In this document: positions 53,200 to 62,076 of the stretch, piece by piece
How positions within the stretch are numbered: position 1 is the first letter of the stretch
How the letters are laid out: every line of letters begins with the position of its first letter
Assembly: GCF_001270265.1 (NCBI RefSeq)
Contig: NZ_LGAP01000001.1
Coordinates: 1 to 64,000 of the forward strand
Direction: 5' to 3'
DNA from: Ensifer adhaerens
Lineage (GTDB): Bacteria > Pseudomonadota > Alphaproteobacteria > Rhizobiales > Rhizobiaceae
Length of the DNA: 64,000 nt
Notes under the pieces: model-generated
Told to the model about the DNA's origin: nothing
The model's database searches: none
Seen by the model: only the letters and a program-made list of their open reading frames with translations
Made by a program: the position numbers and the translations under genes

Positions 53200-53299
53200 A
53201 GCATTTCCAGGAAAAATGCGAAGCGGTTTTCCGTCAGGAAATACGTAAAACAAAGAGATAGAGCGTTTCCGTGACGCGGCCTAAAGTGGAAACGCGCTA
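53198..53299. repeat. RIME-like palindromic element, copy 3
   Basis: The element begins within the smpB stop codon (TAGAGCATTTCCAGG) and has the same order as the copy at 29129-29227. Its hairpin has arms AGAGCGTTTCC (53260-53270) and GGAAACGCgCT (53288-53298). Being at the 3' end of the dapA-smpB transcript, it may act as terminator or mRNA-end stabiliser. Confidence 0.85.
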
Positions 53300-53380
53300 A
53301 AAGCGGCCGCACTCTCTCCACGGCTTAGCGCAGCGTAGCCTCTGCTATCTCTTCCGCTGGTGGGCGAATGATTGGCTCGC

Positions 53381-53962
53381 TCAGATCTCGACGGGGTCGG
53401 CCACCGGCTCTACATGCTGCCGGGGAACGCGCTCGGATGGGTCGCGGCCGATCTCGGCGCGCAGTGTGACGAGGTCGATGAAGTGATCTGCCTGTCGGCG
53501 CAGGTCATCGGCGATCATCGGTGGCTGGGTCGACATCGTCGATACCACCGAAACCTTTCGACCCTTGCGCTGCAGCGCTTCGACGAGCGTGGTGAAATCG
53601 CCATCGCCTGAGAAGATCACCAGATGATCGACAGTTTCCGATTGTTCCATGGCGTCGATCGCGAGTTCGATGTCCATGTTGCCCTTGATCTTGCGGCGGC
53701 CGAGCGAGTCCGTGAATTCCTTCGCCGGCTTGGTCACGACCTTGTAACCGTTGTAGTCCAGCCAGTCGATCAGCGGACGGATCGACGAGTATTCCTGGTC
53801 CTCGATGAGAGCCGTATAGTAGTAGGCGCGCAGCAGGTAGCCGCGTTTCTGGAATGCCTTGAGCAGTTTGCGATAGTCGATGTCAAAACCGAGACTTTTC
53901 GACGCGGCGTAAAGATTGGCGCCGTCGATAAAAAGAGCGATTTTCTCGCGAGGGTCAAACAT
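53381..53962 (-). CDS. NYN-domain protein, LabA/DUF88 family
   Basis: This 193-residue protein has the PIN-like NYN nuclease fold: ALFIDGANLYAASKSLG with the first Asp at the N-terminus, KGNMDIELAIDAM near residue 93 and LVIFSGDGDFTTLVEALQRKG near residue 113. The conserved acidic residues for metal binding are present. Members are thought to cleave or process RNA. It is transcribed away from rpoZ, and its promoter should lie in the AT-rich region to the right. Confidence 0.9.
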   Translation of the reverse strand: MFDPREKIALFIDGANLYAASKSLGFDIDYRKLLKAFQKRGYLLRAYYYTALIEDQEYSSIRPLIDWLDYNGYKVVTKPAKEFTDSLGRRKIKGNMDIELAIDAMEQSETVDHLVIFSGDGDFTTLVEALQRKGRKVSVVSTMSTQPPMIADDLRRQADHFIDLVTLRAEIGRDPSERVPRQHVEPVADPVEI

Positions 53963-54033
53963 CGTTATTCCTTTTTAGTGCGCATCGCGTTCGGGTAAAC
54001 CGCCCATCGGCGGATGCGCGAAAATACGGCCAT

Positions 54034-54067
54034 TACATTAATAATTGCTGATATTGCAAATAATGTA
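54034..54067. promoter_or_regulatory. AT-rich imperfect inverted repeat near the NYN gene promoter
   Basis: TACATTAATAATTGC and GCAAATAATGTA are imperfect inverse copies around TGATATT. The repeat lies 72 bp before the NYN gene start. It could be a regulator site; a further CATTAT copy follows at about 54080. Confidence 0.4.
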
Positions 54068-54284
54068 GTTAACCACTTGCATTATTCCAAGCGGCTCCGC
54101 GCGAATATAGCTAGTTTTAGCAGTTGCTGCAGTTCGTCCACATAGGAAGTCGGCAGTTTCTACCAGGCGTTTCCGGTTTGCATTAAAATGTGCAACTAGG
54201 GGGGGCGCGCGCGAAATCCAGCCCGTCCGCGTGGCATTTTGTTGGGCAGCACCGGATGATGTGAACGCCCCATGCAGGAAAAAC

Positions 54285-54313
54285 TTGAACTTATGCTGTT
54301 TTGATTGTATCCG
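54285..54313 (+). promoter_or_regulatory. Possible rpoZ promoter
   Basis: TTGAAC (54285-54290) and TATCCG (54308-54313) are 17 bp apart, about 120 bp before the rpoZ ATG. Both hexamers are partial matches; no alternative is better in the region. Confidence 0.4.
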
Positions 54314-54432
54314 GGCGGCTAATTCCAGAAATCGGAGCCGACGAGGCCGTCATCCGGCGGCCGTTCCGGTCTCGTGTCGTTAATCCGTGCTGCGGCGATG
54401 ATCGCCGCGCTTTGAGCCCAAAAGGACAGGCA

Positions 54433-54840
54433 ATGGCCCGCGTCACCGTCGAAGATTGCATTGACAAGGTCGACAACCGTTTCGAACTCGTGCTGCTCGC
54501 CAGCCACCGCGCCCGCCTGATCTCGCAGGGCGCAGCGATCACCATCGATCGCGACAATGACAAGAACCCCGTCGTGGCGCTGCGCGAAATCGCCGACGAG
54601 ACGCTCTCGCCCGGCGACCTTAAGGAAGACCTGATCCATTCGCTGCAGAAGCATGTCGAAGTGGACGAGCCCGAGCCCGATCCGGCTTCGCTGGTTCAGG
54701 CCGATGCCGACACGACTTTCGCCGAGACGGCGGAAGACGACGATCAGCCGGAAGCAATCACCTTCGACCGCATGTCGGAAGAAGAGCTGCTGGCTGGCAT
54801 CGAGGGCCTCGTGCCCCCGGAAAAGAGCGACGACTACTGA
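54433..54840 (+). CDS. rpoZ: RNA polymerase omega subunit
   Basis: This 135-residue protein begins [31 protein letters not shown], the omega signature, with an acidic C-terminal extension ([29 protein letters not shown]) typical of rhizobia. It aids assembly of beta-prime and in many bacteria contributes to (p)ppGpp binding. It is directly upstream of rsh, but a terminator separates them. AAAGGA precedes the ATG at 54433. Confidence 0.95.
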   Translation: MARVTVEDCIDKVDNRFELVLLASHRARLISQGAAITIDRDNDKNPVVALREIADETLSPGDLKEDLIHSLQKHVEVDEPEPDPASLVQADADTTFAETAEDDDQPEAITFDRMSEEELLAGIEGLVPPEKSDDY

Positions 54841-54880
54841 GATCCGTAACGGAACAAACGTTCCCGCGTGTTTTCAAAGC

Positions 54881-54914
54881 AGTGCGCCACTCGTATGATT
54901 GGCGCACTTTTTTT
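54881..54914 (+). terminator. Rho-independent terminator between rpoZ and rsh
   Basis: AGTGCGCCA (54881-54889) pairs perfectly with TGGCGCACT (54900-54908) over a 10-nt loop and is followed by seven T. The rsh start is only 30 bp further on, so rsh must rely on read-through or on a promoter within or near this hairpin. Confidence 0.9.
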
Positions 54915-54943
54915 ATTGTCTTTTCCCACGGAGCCGCCAGCGA

Positions 54944-57169
54944 ATGATGCGCCAATACGAGCTCGTTGAGCGCGTTCAGAAATACAAGCCCGACGTCAAT
55001 GAAGCCCTGCTGAACAAGGCTTACGTCTACGCCATGCAGAAACATGGGCAGCAGAAGCGGGCAAGCGGCGACCCCTATATTTCCCACCCGCTGGAAGTGG
55101 CGGCGATCCTCACCGAAATGCATCTCGACGAATCGACGATCGCGGTCGCGCTCCTGCACGACACGATCGAGGATACGACAGCGACGCGGCAGGAGATCGA
55201 CGATCTCTTCGGCGAGGATATCGGCGCCCTGGTCGAGGGCCTGACCAAGATCAAGAAGCTCGATCTCGTTACCAAGAAGGCCAAGCAGGCGGAAAACCTG
55301 CGCAAGCTGTTGCTGGCGATCTCCGACGACGTGCGCGTCCTCCTGGTCAAGCTTGCCGATCGCCTGCACAACATGCGCACGCTCGACCATATGACGGCTG
55401 AAAAGCGGGCACGCATCTCCGAAGAGACGATGGACATCTATGCGCCGCTCGCCGGGCGCATGGGCATGCAGGATATGCGCGAGGAGCTCGAAAACCTCTC
55501 GTTCCGTCACATCAATCCCGAGGCCTTCGAAACCGTCACCCGGCGTCTGGAAGAACTGTCCCAGCGCAATGAAGGCCTGATCAAGAAGATCGAAGACGAA
55601 TTGACCGAGCTGCTTCAGACCGAAGGGTTGAAAGGTGCCCAGGTCAAGGGGCGGCAGAAGAAACCCTATTCGGTCTTCCGCAAGATGCAGTCGAAGTCAT
55701 TGTCCTTCGAGCAGCTGTCCGACGTCTGGGGCTTCCGTATCGTCGTCGACGATATCCCGTCGTGCTATCGCGCACTCGGCATTGTGCATACGCGCTGGCG
55801 CGTCGTGCCTGGTCGCTTCAAGGATTATATCTCGACCCCGAAGCAGAACGACTACCAGTCGATCCACACGACCATCGTCGGCCCTTCCCGTCAGCGCATC
55901 GAGCTGCAGATCCGCACGCGACGGATGAACGACATCGCCGAATACGGTATCGCCGCCCACTCGCTCTACAAGGACGGCGAGGGGGTCTCCACCGAAACCG
56001 CGCTGTCGCCGACGTCGAATGCCTATTCGTGGCTGCGGCGCACCATCGAATCGCTGGCCGAAGGCGACAATCCGGAAGAGTTTCTCGAACACACCAAGCT
56101 CGAGCTTTTCCAGGACCAGGTGTTCTGCTTCACGCCAAAGGGTCAGCTGATCGCGCTTCCGCGTGGCGCGACGCCGATCGACTTCGCCTATGCGGTCCAT
56201 ACCAACATCGGCGACACCTGCGTCGGCGCCAAGATCAACGGCCGCATCATGCCGCTGGTGACGCGCCTCAATAACGGCGATGAGGTGGAGATCATCCGCT
56301 CGGGCATCCAGGTGCCGCCACCGGCGTGGGAAGAGATCGTCGTGACCGGCAAGGCGCGCTCTGCCATCCGGCGCGCGACGCGCGCTGCCATCCGCAAGCA
56401 GTATGCCGGCCTTGGCTACCGTATTCTGGAGCGAACCTTCGAGCGCGCCGGCAAGACGTTTTCGCGCGAAGCGCTGAAGCCCGCGCTGCATCGGCTCGGA
56501 CATAAAGAGGTCGAGGATGCGATCGCGTCGGTCGGCCGCGGCGAGCTGTCGTCGCTTGACGTGCTGCGCGCGGTGTTCCCCGACCATCAGGATGAGCGCG
56601 TAACCGTCAAGCCCAACGCCGATGATGGCTGGTTCAACATGCGCAGTGCTGCCGGCATGGTGTTCAAGTTGCCGGGCCGATCCAAGGAGGCAGGCGAGCC
56701 GGCGCAGGCGGAAGGTCCGGAAGCGCTGCCGATCCGCGGGCTCTCGGGCAACGCCGGCGTGCATTTCAGCGCCGCGGGTGCCGTTCCCGGCGATCGTATC
56801 GTCGGCATCATGGAGAAGGACAAGGGAATCACCATCTATCCCATCCAGTCGCCGATCCTGCAGAAGTTCGATGACGAGCCGGAGCGCTGGATCGACGTGC
56901 GCTGGGATCTGGACGAGGCCAACAGCAGTCGTTTCATGGCGCGCATCGCCATCAGTGCCTTGAACGAGCCGGGCACGCTGGCGGAGGTTGCCCAGTCAAT
57001 TGCGACGAGCGATGTCAACATTCGCTCGCTTTCCATGGGGCGGGTGGCTGCCGACTTCAGCGAGTTGCAATTCGATCTCGAGGTGTGGGATCTACGTCAA
57101 CTGAACCACCTGATCACGCAGCTGAAGGAACTGCCCAGCATTTCCACGGTCAAGCGCCTCTTCGAGTGA
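54944..57169 (+). CDS. rsh: Bifunctional (p)ppGpp synthetase/hydrolase Rsh
   Basis: This 741-residue RelA/SpoT homolog makes and degrades (p)ppGpp. The HD hydrolase domain is intact (SHPLEVAAILTEMH, VALLHDTIEDTTAT). The synthetase domain has RFKDYISTPKQNDYQSIHT near residue 295. A TGS domain (VFCFTPKGQLIALPRGATPIDFAY) and a C-terminal ACT domain (ISALNEPGTLAEVAQSIATSDVNI) complete the usual order. Rhizobia have this single long enzyme. The ATG at 54944 or 54947 is used; the long open frame upstream includes the terminator. Confidence 0.95.
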   Translation: MMRQYELVERVQKYKPDVNEALLNKAYVYAMQKHGQQKRASGDPYISHPLEVAAILTEMHLDESTIAVALLHDTIEDTTATRQEIDDLFGEDIGALVEGLTKIKKLDLVTKKAKQAENLRKLLLAISDDVRVLLVKLADRLHNMRTLDHMTAEKRARISEETMDIYAPLAGRMGMQDMREELENLSFRHINPEAFETVTRRLEELSQRNEGLIKKIEDELTELLQTEGLKGAQVKGRQKKPYSVFRKMQSKSLSFEQLSDVWGFRIVVDDIPSCYRALGIVHTRWRVVPGRFKDYISTPKQNDYQSIHTTIVGPSRQRIELQIRTRRMNDIAEYGIAAHSLYKDGEGVSTETALSPTSNAYSWLRRTIESLAEGDNPEEFLEHTKLELFQDQVFCFTPKGQLIALPRGATPIDFAYAVHTNIGDTCVGAKINGRIMPLVTRLNNGDEVEIIRSGIQVPPPAWEEIVVTGKARSAIRRATRAAIRKQYAGLGYRILERTFERAGKTFSREALKPALHRLGHKEVEDAIASVGRGELSSLDVLRAVFPDHQDERVTVKPNADDGWFNMRSAAGMVFKLPGRSKEAGEPAQAEGPEALPIRGLSGNAGVHFSAAGAVPGDRIVGIMEKDKGITIYPIQSPILQKFDDEPERWIDVRWDLDEANSSRFMARIAISALNEPGTLAEVAQSIATSDVNIRSLSMGRVAADFSELQFDLEVWDLRQLNHLITQLKELPSISTVKRLFE

Positions 57170-57536
57170 GGGGGGGCCGCTCGGCCCTCGTATAGGCGGC
57201 CAAGCCGTCATCATCGGCACCATTGTTCTCGTCACCGGGCGGGGGCAATGGTTTTTGCCTTGGGGCGCGGATGATGGCCAGACGTTTTTCCCTTCTCGCC
57301 TGCGCCTGTCTTGCCGTTTGTTAAGCCCGGCTACACCTGTCTCCGGCCGGGAGACCGCCGTGAGGTCACGGCCACTGCGCGTCTGTTTTGCGCAGTTGCC
57401 TTGAATTCAGGCAGGTCGAGGTCTGAAAAGTGGCAAGGCATGCTTGTCGCGCATGGCTGCTGTCTTTTCCTGGCTCTGGTGGAACAGTGGCCTCTAAACT
57501 ATCTTCTGCATCGGGAGGTAAACGAAGAGGTTTGCC
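57170..57536. other. Intergenic region between rsh and the DUF3563 gene
   Basis: The 367 bp carry no supported gene or hairpin terminator. The right end contains a GGGAGGTAAACGAAGAGG leader with the ribosome binding site of the DUF3563 gene. Confidence 0.45.
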
Positions 57537-57689
57537 ATGTTTAATCAGTTGAGGAAGATCACCCGCGCGCTGCGCGTCGCCACTCAGGAAGAGCGCGAGC
57601 TCGCCTATCTCAACGGTTCGGTCGATCGCATCGATCTCGAATACCGTCAGCGCCAGATCGACCGCGGCCTGTTCCGCAACGGCTACTAA
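57537..57689 (+). CDS. DUF3563 small protein, 50 aa
   Basis: The product MFNQLRKITRALRVATQEER continues with ELAYLNGSVDRIDLEYRQRQ and ends IDRGLFRNGY, the pattern of the DUF3563 family of about 50-residue proteobacterial proteins. It is amphipathic and charged, with no TM segment. GGGAGG and AGAGG lie upstream of the ATG. Function is unknown. It stands between rsh and the DUF2062-acpS operon. Confidence 0.85.
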   Translation: MFNQLRKITRALRVATQEERELAYLNGSVDRIDLEYRQRQIDRGLFRNGY

Positions 57690-57880
57690 GCTGCTGCCTG
57701 TTTCCGTATGATGGCGGGAATGGCGAGCCATGCGCCAGGCGAATGGCTCATTCGTGATCGCTGCACCACACGCCAGCGGGTTGCAAGCAACGGGCATGAC
57801 GCCTATCTTGCGGCCGGTAAACAGGCGGACACGCCGTCTTGTGCCGACTGGCGGTTTCAAGATGCGGTCATGACGGCATA

Positions 57881-58438
57881 ATGTTATTCAGACGTAGAAA
57901 ACCGGTCACGATTTCCGAAAGGCTTCGCGCGCTTGTTTGGCCGCGCAAGGGCTTTCGGCGTGGCCCCCGCTACATGGCGCTGCGTATCCTGCGCCTGTCG
58001 TCGTCACCGCACTCGATCGCAATCGGGGTCGCTGCGGGTGCCGCCTCCTCATTCACGCCCTTCTTCGGGCTGCATATCATCATCGCAGTTGCACTCGCTT
58101 CCGTGTTCTCCGGCAATCTGCTTGCCGCAGCGATCACCACGGCGCTCGCCAACCCGGTGACGATCCCGATGATCCTGACGGCGTCCTACGAGCTTGGAAC
58201 GGTCATCATCGGGCCGCAGGCGTCAGGTCCGGCAACCGGCGCGGACGTCGCGCATATGGTCGAGCACCTCGAATTCTCGGGCCTTTGGGGCCCCGTCTTC
58301 AAGCCGATGCTCATCGGATCGGTTCCGCTTGCCGCCGCCGGCGCCCTGATCTTCTACCCGCTGGCCTACCAGACGGCCCGTCTTTTCCAGTCCCGCCGCC
58401 GACGCGCACGGTCGTCCGGTGTAAGGTCCACACCATGA
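57881..58438 (+). CDS. DUF2062 membrane protein
   Basis: This 185-residue protein has three to four TM helices and the DUF2062 core: [27 protein letters not shown] and [19 protein letters not shown]. The N-terminus is basic ([18 protein letters not shown]) and the C-terminus Arg-rich. Its stop overlaps the acpS start by 4 bp (ATGA), so the two are coupled. Function is unknown; the gene is a common neighbour of acpS in rhizobia. Confidence 0.88.
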   Translation: MLFRRRKPVTISERLRALVWPRKGFRRGPRYMALRILRLSSSPHSIAIGVAAGAASSFTPFFGLHIIIAVALASVFSGNLLAAAITTALANPVTIPMILTASYELGTVIIGPQASGPATGADVAHMVEHLEFSGLWGPVFKPMLIGSVPLAAAGALIFYPLAYQTARLFQSRRRRARSSGVRSTP

Positions 58439-58854
58439 TCATCGGCATCGGCAGCGACCTCATCGACATCAGGCGCATCGAAAACTCCCTCTCGCGTTTC
58501 GGCGAGCGTTTCGTCAATCGCTGCTTCACCGAGGTGGAGATCGCCAAGTCCGAAGGCCGCAAGAACCGCGCCGCCTCCTACGCCAAGCGCTTTGCCGCCA
58601 AGGAGGCCTGTTCCAAGGCGCTCGGCACCGGAATAGCGCACGGCGTCTTCTGGAAAGACATGGGCGTCATCAATATGCCCGGTGGCAAGCCCACGATGCA
58701 TCTGAGCGGTGGTGCTGCCGAACGGCTTCAGGCGATGGTGCCCAAGGGGCATCGCGCGGCAATCCATCTGACAATTACCGACGATTTCCCGCTGGCGCAG
58801 GCCTTCGTGATTATCGAGGCACTCCCCGTTGCCCCGCCAGAGGGAACGGTTTAG
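58435..58854 (+). CDS. acpS: Holo-[acyl-carrier-protein] synthase
   Basis: This 139-residue enzyme attaches 4'-phosphopantetheine from CoA to acyl carrier proteins. The signature [19 protein letters not shown] and the metal/CoA motif [16 protein letters not shown] are intact. It starts inside the DUF2062 stop (ATGA). Fatty acid synthesis and rhizobial special ACPs depend on it. Length is typical. Confidence 0.96.
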   Translation: MIIGIGSDLIDIRRIENSLSRFGERFVNRCFTEVEIAKSEGRKNRAASYAKRFAAKEACSKALGTGIAHGVFWKDMGVINMPGGKPTMHLSGGAAERLQAMVPKGHRAAIHLTITDDFPLAQAFVIIEALPVAPPEGTV

Positions 58855-59002
58855 AGCATTCCGTTGAGAAATCCGGGCGTGCCCGATTGCGGGGGCAGGG
58901 TGCCCTTGCAGCATAGATACAAAATTGCGCATCCGCCTTTGAGGCTGGAAACCGAAAGCGCAAACGACAGTTGATTGAGCGGCACGCTTGTAGAGCGCAC
59001 CG

Positions 59003-59767
59003 ATGACAAAGGAAGACAGCAGCGTGGCAGAAAAGACAGAAGCGAAGCAGAGCGGTCTCTGGGAGAATGTGAAGGTCATCATCCAGGCACTGCTCCTGGC
59101 CGTGGTCATTCGCACCGTCTTCTTTCAGCCCTTCACCATTCCGTCGGGCTCGATGATGCCGACCCTGCTTGTCGGCGACTACATCTTCGTCAACAAGTTC
59201 GCCTACGGCTACTCCAAGTATTCGCTGCCGTTCTCGCCGGATCTGTTTTCGGGCCGCATCTTCGCCAGCGAGCCGAAGCGCGGCGACATCGTCGTCTTCC
59301 GCTTCCCGCCGAACCCGGACATCGACTACATCAAGCGTCTGGTCGGCCTGCCCGGCGATCGCATCCAGGTGCGCAACAGCATTCTCTACGTCAACGACAA
59401 GCCGGTCGACCGCGCGCCTGACGGCGCGTTCCGTGCCGACGATCAGTACGACACCGGCGGCGACGTGCCGGTCTACCGCGAAACCATGGACAACGGCGTT
59501 TCCTATGACACGCTCGATCAGTTCCCGGATTCGCGCGGCGACAACACGCGCGAGTTCATCGTGCCCGAAGGTCATTACTTCATGATGGGCGACAACCGTG
59601 ACAACTCGGCCGACAGCCGCTTCGACGTCGGCTTCGTGCCGGCCGAGAACCTTGTCGGCCGCGCAAGCCTGATCTTCTTCTCGCTCGGCAACGACACCTC
59701 GTTCCGTGAAATCTGGAAGTGGCCGGCGAACCTGCGCTACGACCGCCTGTTCAAGGCGGTCGAATGA
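59003..59767 (+). CDS. lepB: Signal peptidase I
   Basis: This 254-residue inner-membrane protease cleaves signal peptides. It has a single N-terminal TM (about residues 22-40), the catalytic Ser in IPSGSMMPTLLVGDYIFVNK near residue 52 and the Lys in DIDYIKRLVGLPGD near residue 111. The box-E-like motif is GDNRDNSADSR. Its stop overlaps the rnc start (ATGA). First gene of the lepB-rnc-era cluster. Confidence 0.96.
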   Translation: MTKEDSSVAEKTEAKQSGLWENVKVIIQALLLAVVIRTVFFQPFTIPSGSMMPTLLVGDYIFVNKFAYGYSKYSLPFSPDLFSGRIFASEPKRGDIVVFRFPPNPDIDYIKRLVGLPGDRIQVRNSILYVNDKPVDRAPDGAFRADDQYDTGGDVPVYRETMDNGVSYDTLDQFPDSRGDNTREFIVPEGHYFMMGDNRDNSADSRFDVGFVPAENLVGRASLIFFSLGNDTSFREIWKWPANLRYDRLFKAVE

Positions 59768-60483
59768 TGAAGGCGCGGTCGCTAAGCGCGGAGGATCGGG
59801 CCAAGCTCGAGGCCGTGATTGGCTATCAGTTCAGCGAGAAGGAGCGGCTCGATCGGGCGCTGACCCATTCCAGCGCCCGCAATGCCAGGGGATCGAACTA
59901 TCAGCGGCTCGAATTCCTCGGAGACCGGGTGCTGGGTCTGTGCGTCTCTGAGCTTCTGTTCCAGACGTTTCGTGATGCCAACGAAGGCGAGCTTTCTGTG
60001 CGGCTGAACCAGCTCGTCAGCGCCGAGAGCTGTGCCCAGGTCGCCGACGACCTGGAACTGCACCAGTTTATCCGCACCGGTTCCGACGTGAAGAAAATCA
60101 CCGGCAAGGCGATGATGAATGTGCGCGCCGATGTGGTAGAGTCGCTTATCGCCGCCATCTATCTCGACGGCGGGCTGGAGGCGGCGCGCAAATTCGTGCT
60201 GCTACACTGGAAAGAGCGGGCGACCCGCGCCGACGGCGCCCGTCGCGATGCCAAGACCGAATTGCAGGAATGGGCGCATGCCAAGTTCGGCATCGCGCCG
60301 ACATACCGGACGGATGACCGCTCCGGCCCCGACCACGATCCGCGCTTCACCGTGACCGTTGAGGTCGGGGGCGTTGCGCCGGAGACGGGGACGGATCGAT
60401 CCAAGCGCGGCGCCGAGCAGGTGGCCGCGACGAAATTGTTGGAACGCGAAGGCGTGTGGCGGAAAATCTCCGCCGGAAATTGA
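59764..60483 (+). CDS. rnc: Ribonuclease III
   Basis: This 239-residue enzyme cleaves double-stranded RNA in rRNA, tmRNA and mRNA processing. The signature QRLEFLGDRVLGL supplies the metal-binding Glu and Asp, and ADVVESLIAAIYLDGG the second pair. The dsRNA-binding domain is at about residues 160-235 (TELQEWAHAKFG, KRGAEQVAATKLL). The start overlaps the lepB stop by 4 bp. The era start lies 9 bp beyond its stop. Confidence 0.96.
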   Translation: MMKARSLSAEDRAKLEAVIGYQFSEKERLDRALTHSSARNARGSNYQRLEFLGDRVLGLCVSELLFQTFRDANEGELSVRLNQLVSAESCAQVADDLELHQFIRTGSDVKKITGKAMMNVRADVVESLIAAIYLDGGLEAARKFVLLHWKERATRADGARRDAKTELQEWAHAKFGIAPTYRTDDRSGPDHDPRFTVTVEVGGVAPETGTDRSKRGAEQVAATKLLEREGVWRKISAGN

Positions 60484-60491
60484 CGGAAAAC

Positions 60492-61421
60492 ATGACGGAT
60501 ATGGAAAAAGATACGGCCGCCGAAAGCGCGCCGACCCACTCGGGTTTCGTGGCGCTGATCGGCGCCACCAATGCCGGCAAATCGACGCTGGTCAATCGCC
60601 TCGTCGGCGCCAAGGTTTCGATCGTCAGCCACAAGGTTCAGACGACCCGGGCGATCGTGCGTGGCATCGCCATCCACGATAACGCACAGATCGTGTTCAT
60701 GGACACACCCGGCATCTTCAAGCCACGGCGCCGGCTCGACCGGGCGATGGTGACGACGGCCTGGGGCGGAGCCAAGGACGCCGACTTCATCATGCTGCTG
60801 ATCGACAGCGAGCGTGGCCTGAAAGGTGATGCGGAAACGATCCTTCAGGGCTTGAAGGAAGTCCACCAGCCGAAGATCCTGGTTCTGAACAAGATCGATC
60901 AGGTGCGGCCGGAGGATCTGTTGAAGCTCGCGGCAGCGGCCAACGAGACGATCAAGTTCGAGCGCACCTTCATGATCTCCGCGCTGACGGGATCGGGCTG
61001 CAAGGACCTGATGGATTATCTTGCCGAGACGCTGCCGGAAGGACCCTGGTATTACCCCGAGGACCAGATTTCCGACCTGCCGATGCGCCAGCTTGCGGCC
61101 GAAATCACCCGCGAAAAACTGTTCCTGCGCCTGCATCAGGAGCTTCCCTACGCCTCGCATGTCGAAACCGAGAAGTGGGAAGAGCGCAAGGACGGATCCG
61201 TTCGCATCGAGCAGGTGATCTACGTCGAGCGCGAAAGCCAGAAGAAGATCGCGCTCGGCAAGAACGGCGATGCGATCAAGGCGATCTCCACCGCGTCGCG
61301 CAAGGAAATCTCCGAGATCCTCGAGCAGCCGGTGCACCTCTTCCTGTTCGTCAAGGTGCGTGAAAACTGGGGCGACGACCCAGAGCGCTTCCGCGAAATG
61401 GGTCTTGAGTTCCCGCGCTGA
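60492..61421 (+). CDS. era: GTPase Era
   Basis: This 309-residue GTPase assists 16S rRNA maturation and 30S assembly. G1 GATNAGKST, the G2 region TTRAIVRGI, G3 DTPG and G4 NKID are present, followed by the KH domain (about 230-309: VIYVERESQKKIALGKNGDAIKAI). The ATG at 60492 is chosen; a GTG at 60456 and an ATG at 60501 are alternatives. It is the last gene of the lepB-rnc-era run; recO, its usual partner in many alphaproteobacteria, does not follow within the window. Confidence 0.96.
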   Translation: MTDMEKDTAAESAPTHSGFVALIGATNAGKSTLVNRLVGAKVSIVSHKVQTTRAIVRGIAIHDNAQIVFMDTPGIFKPRRRLDRAMVTTAWGGAKDADFIMLLIDSERGLKGDAETILQGLKEVHQPKILVLNKIDQVRPEDLLKLAAAANETIKFERTFMISALTGSGCKDLMDYLAETLPEGPWYYPEDQISDLPMRQLAAEITREKLFLRLHQELPYASHVETEKWEERKDGSVRIEQVIYVERESQKKIALGKNGDAIKAISTASRKEISEILEQPVHLFLFVKVRENWGDDPERFREMGLEFPR

Positions 61422-61452
61422 TCGGCAAGCTTCACGATATGCATTAACGCCG

Positions 61453-61473
61453 CTCGCCAGCCCCGCTGGCGAG
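61453..61473 (+). terminator. Hairpin after era
   Basis: CTCGCCAGC and GCTGGCGAG form a perfect 9-bp stem with a 3-nt loop, 32 bp after the era stop. The following sequence GGGCTCTTCTC is only slightly T-rich, so terminator strength is uncertain. Confidence 0.5.
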
Positions 61474-61606
61474 GGGCTCTTCTCAAGGCGCGGTTTAGTG
61501 CCTCGGCCGAAGCCTGCAGGCGGGACTTGTCTCCGCACTCGGGTCAAGGCGCCTGTGGCGCGCTCGCGCTGCTTCCTTCAAGACAATCGCGACCGGATAC
61601 GTGCCG

Positions 61607-61903
61607 TCACGACGCCGGTTGCCTTTTTGCCAGCATCGGTCCGGTCGTCTCCGCACGGTTGGTCCAGACGTAGCCCGAGAACGTCTCCGGCACCAACTCA
61701 AGATCTTCCGCGCTATCGATGCCCGTGGTGAAGTCGCCCCCCGCATAGGGTCCGAGCAGGATGATCTCGCTGCCGGCCGATTTCATTCGTTGCGCAAAAC
61801 GGTCGGGCCAGCCCCAGAGCCAGGGAGGCGTTGCCAGCAAGGACGTGTTGAGAAGCCAGACGACGGCGGCAAACAGCACGGCGACAATGACGAATCTTTT
61901 CAT
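61607..61903 (-). CDS. Short GDPD-like membrane protein lacking the catalytic centre
   Basis: This 98-residue protein has a TM/signal helix (MKRFVIVAVLFAAVVWLLNT) ending NTSLLATPP. A region then follows that resembles the C-terminal part of exported glycerophosphodiester phosphodiesterases: WGWPDRFAQRMKSAGSEIILLGPY, then GGDFTTGIDSAEDLELVPE and SGYVWTNRAE. Full enzymes of that kind have about 200 further residues between the NTS motif and this tail, including the HR...E catalytic sites. None of those are here. The gene therefore looks like an in-frame internal deletion of a GDPD, or a neofunctionalised tail. GAGGGAGAATCAGG precedes the ATG at 61903. Confidence 0.62.
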   Translation of the reverse strand: MKRFVIVAVLFAAVVWLLNTSLLATPPWLWGWPDRFAQRMKSAGSEIILLGPYAGGDFTTGIDSAEDLELVPETFSGYVWTNRAETTGPMLAKRQPAS

Positions 61904-62076
61904 CCTGATTCTCCCTCTTGCCACCGGGATTGCTCGACAATGTGGCGCTACCGTGATGTTGCGCGCTGGGCGTGTGGACTGGGTATTGCGAACGATCTGT
62001 CAACCGCCGGCCGAATTGACCGGTGCGCGCACGCGTGAGAGTTAGATGGCATTCCCGCAGGTTCAGGAGAGAATTC

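Larger units (their letters stand above)
53963..54432. other. Divergent AT-rich intergenic region between NYN gene and rpoZ
   Basis: The 470 bp contain an AT-rich hairpin and a possible rpoZ promoter, listed separately, and the motif TTGCA-N8-TGCAA near 54178. No coding sequence is supported. The length is large for a promoter region in this genome, so a small RNA is possible but not shown. Confidence 0.5.

Noticed and set aside
58855-58900. AGAGCATTCCGTTGAGAAATCC after acpS as another RIME copy
   Set aside because: Only the first few bases resemble the element; neither the second palindrome nor the GAAACGCTCT arm is present.
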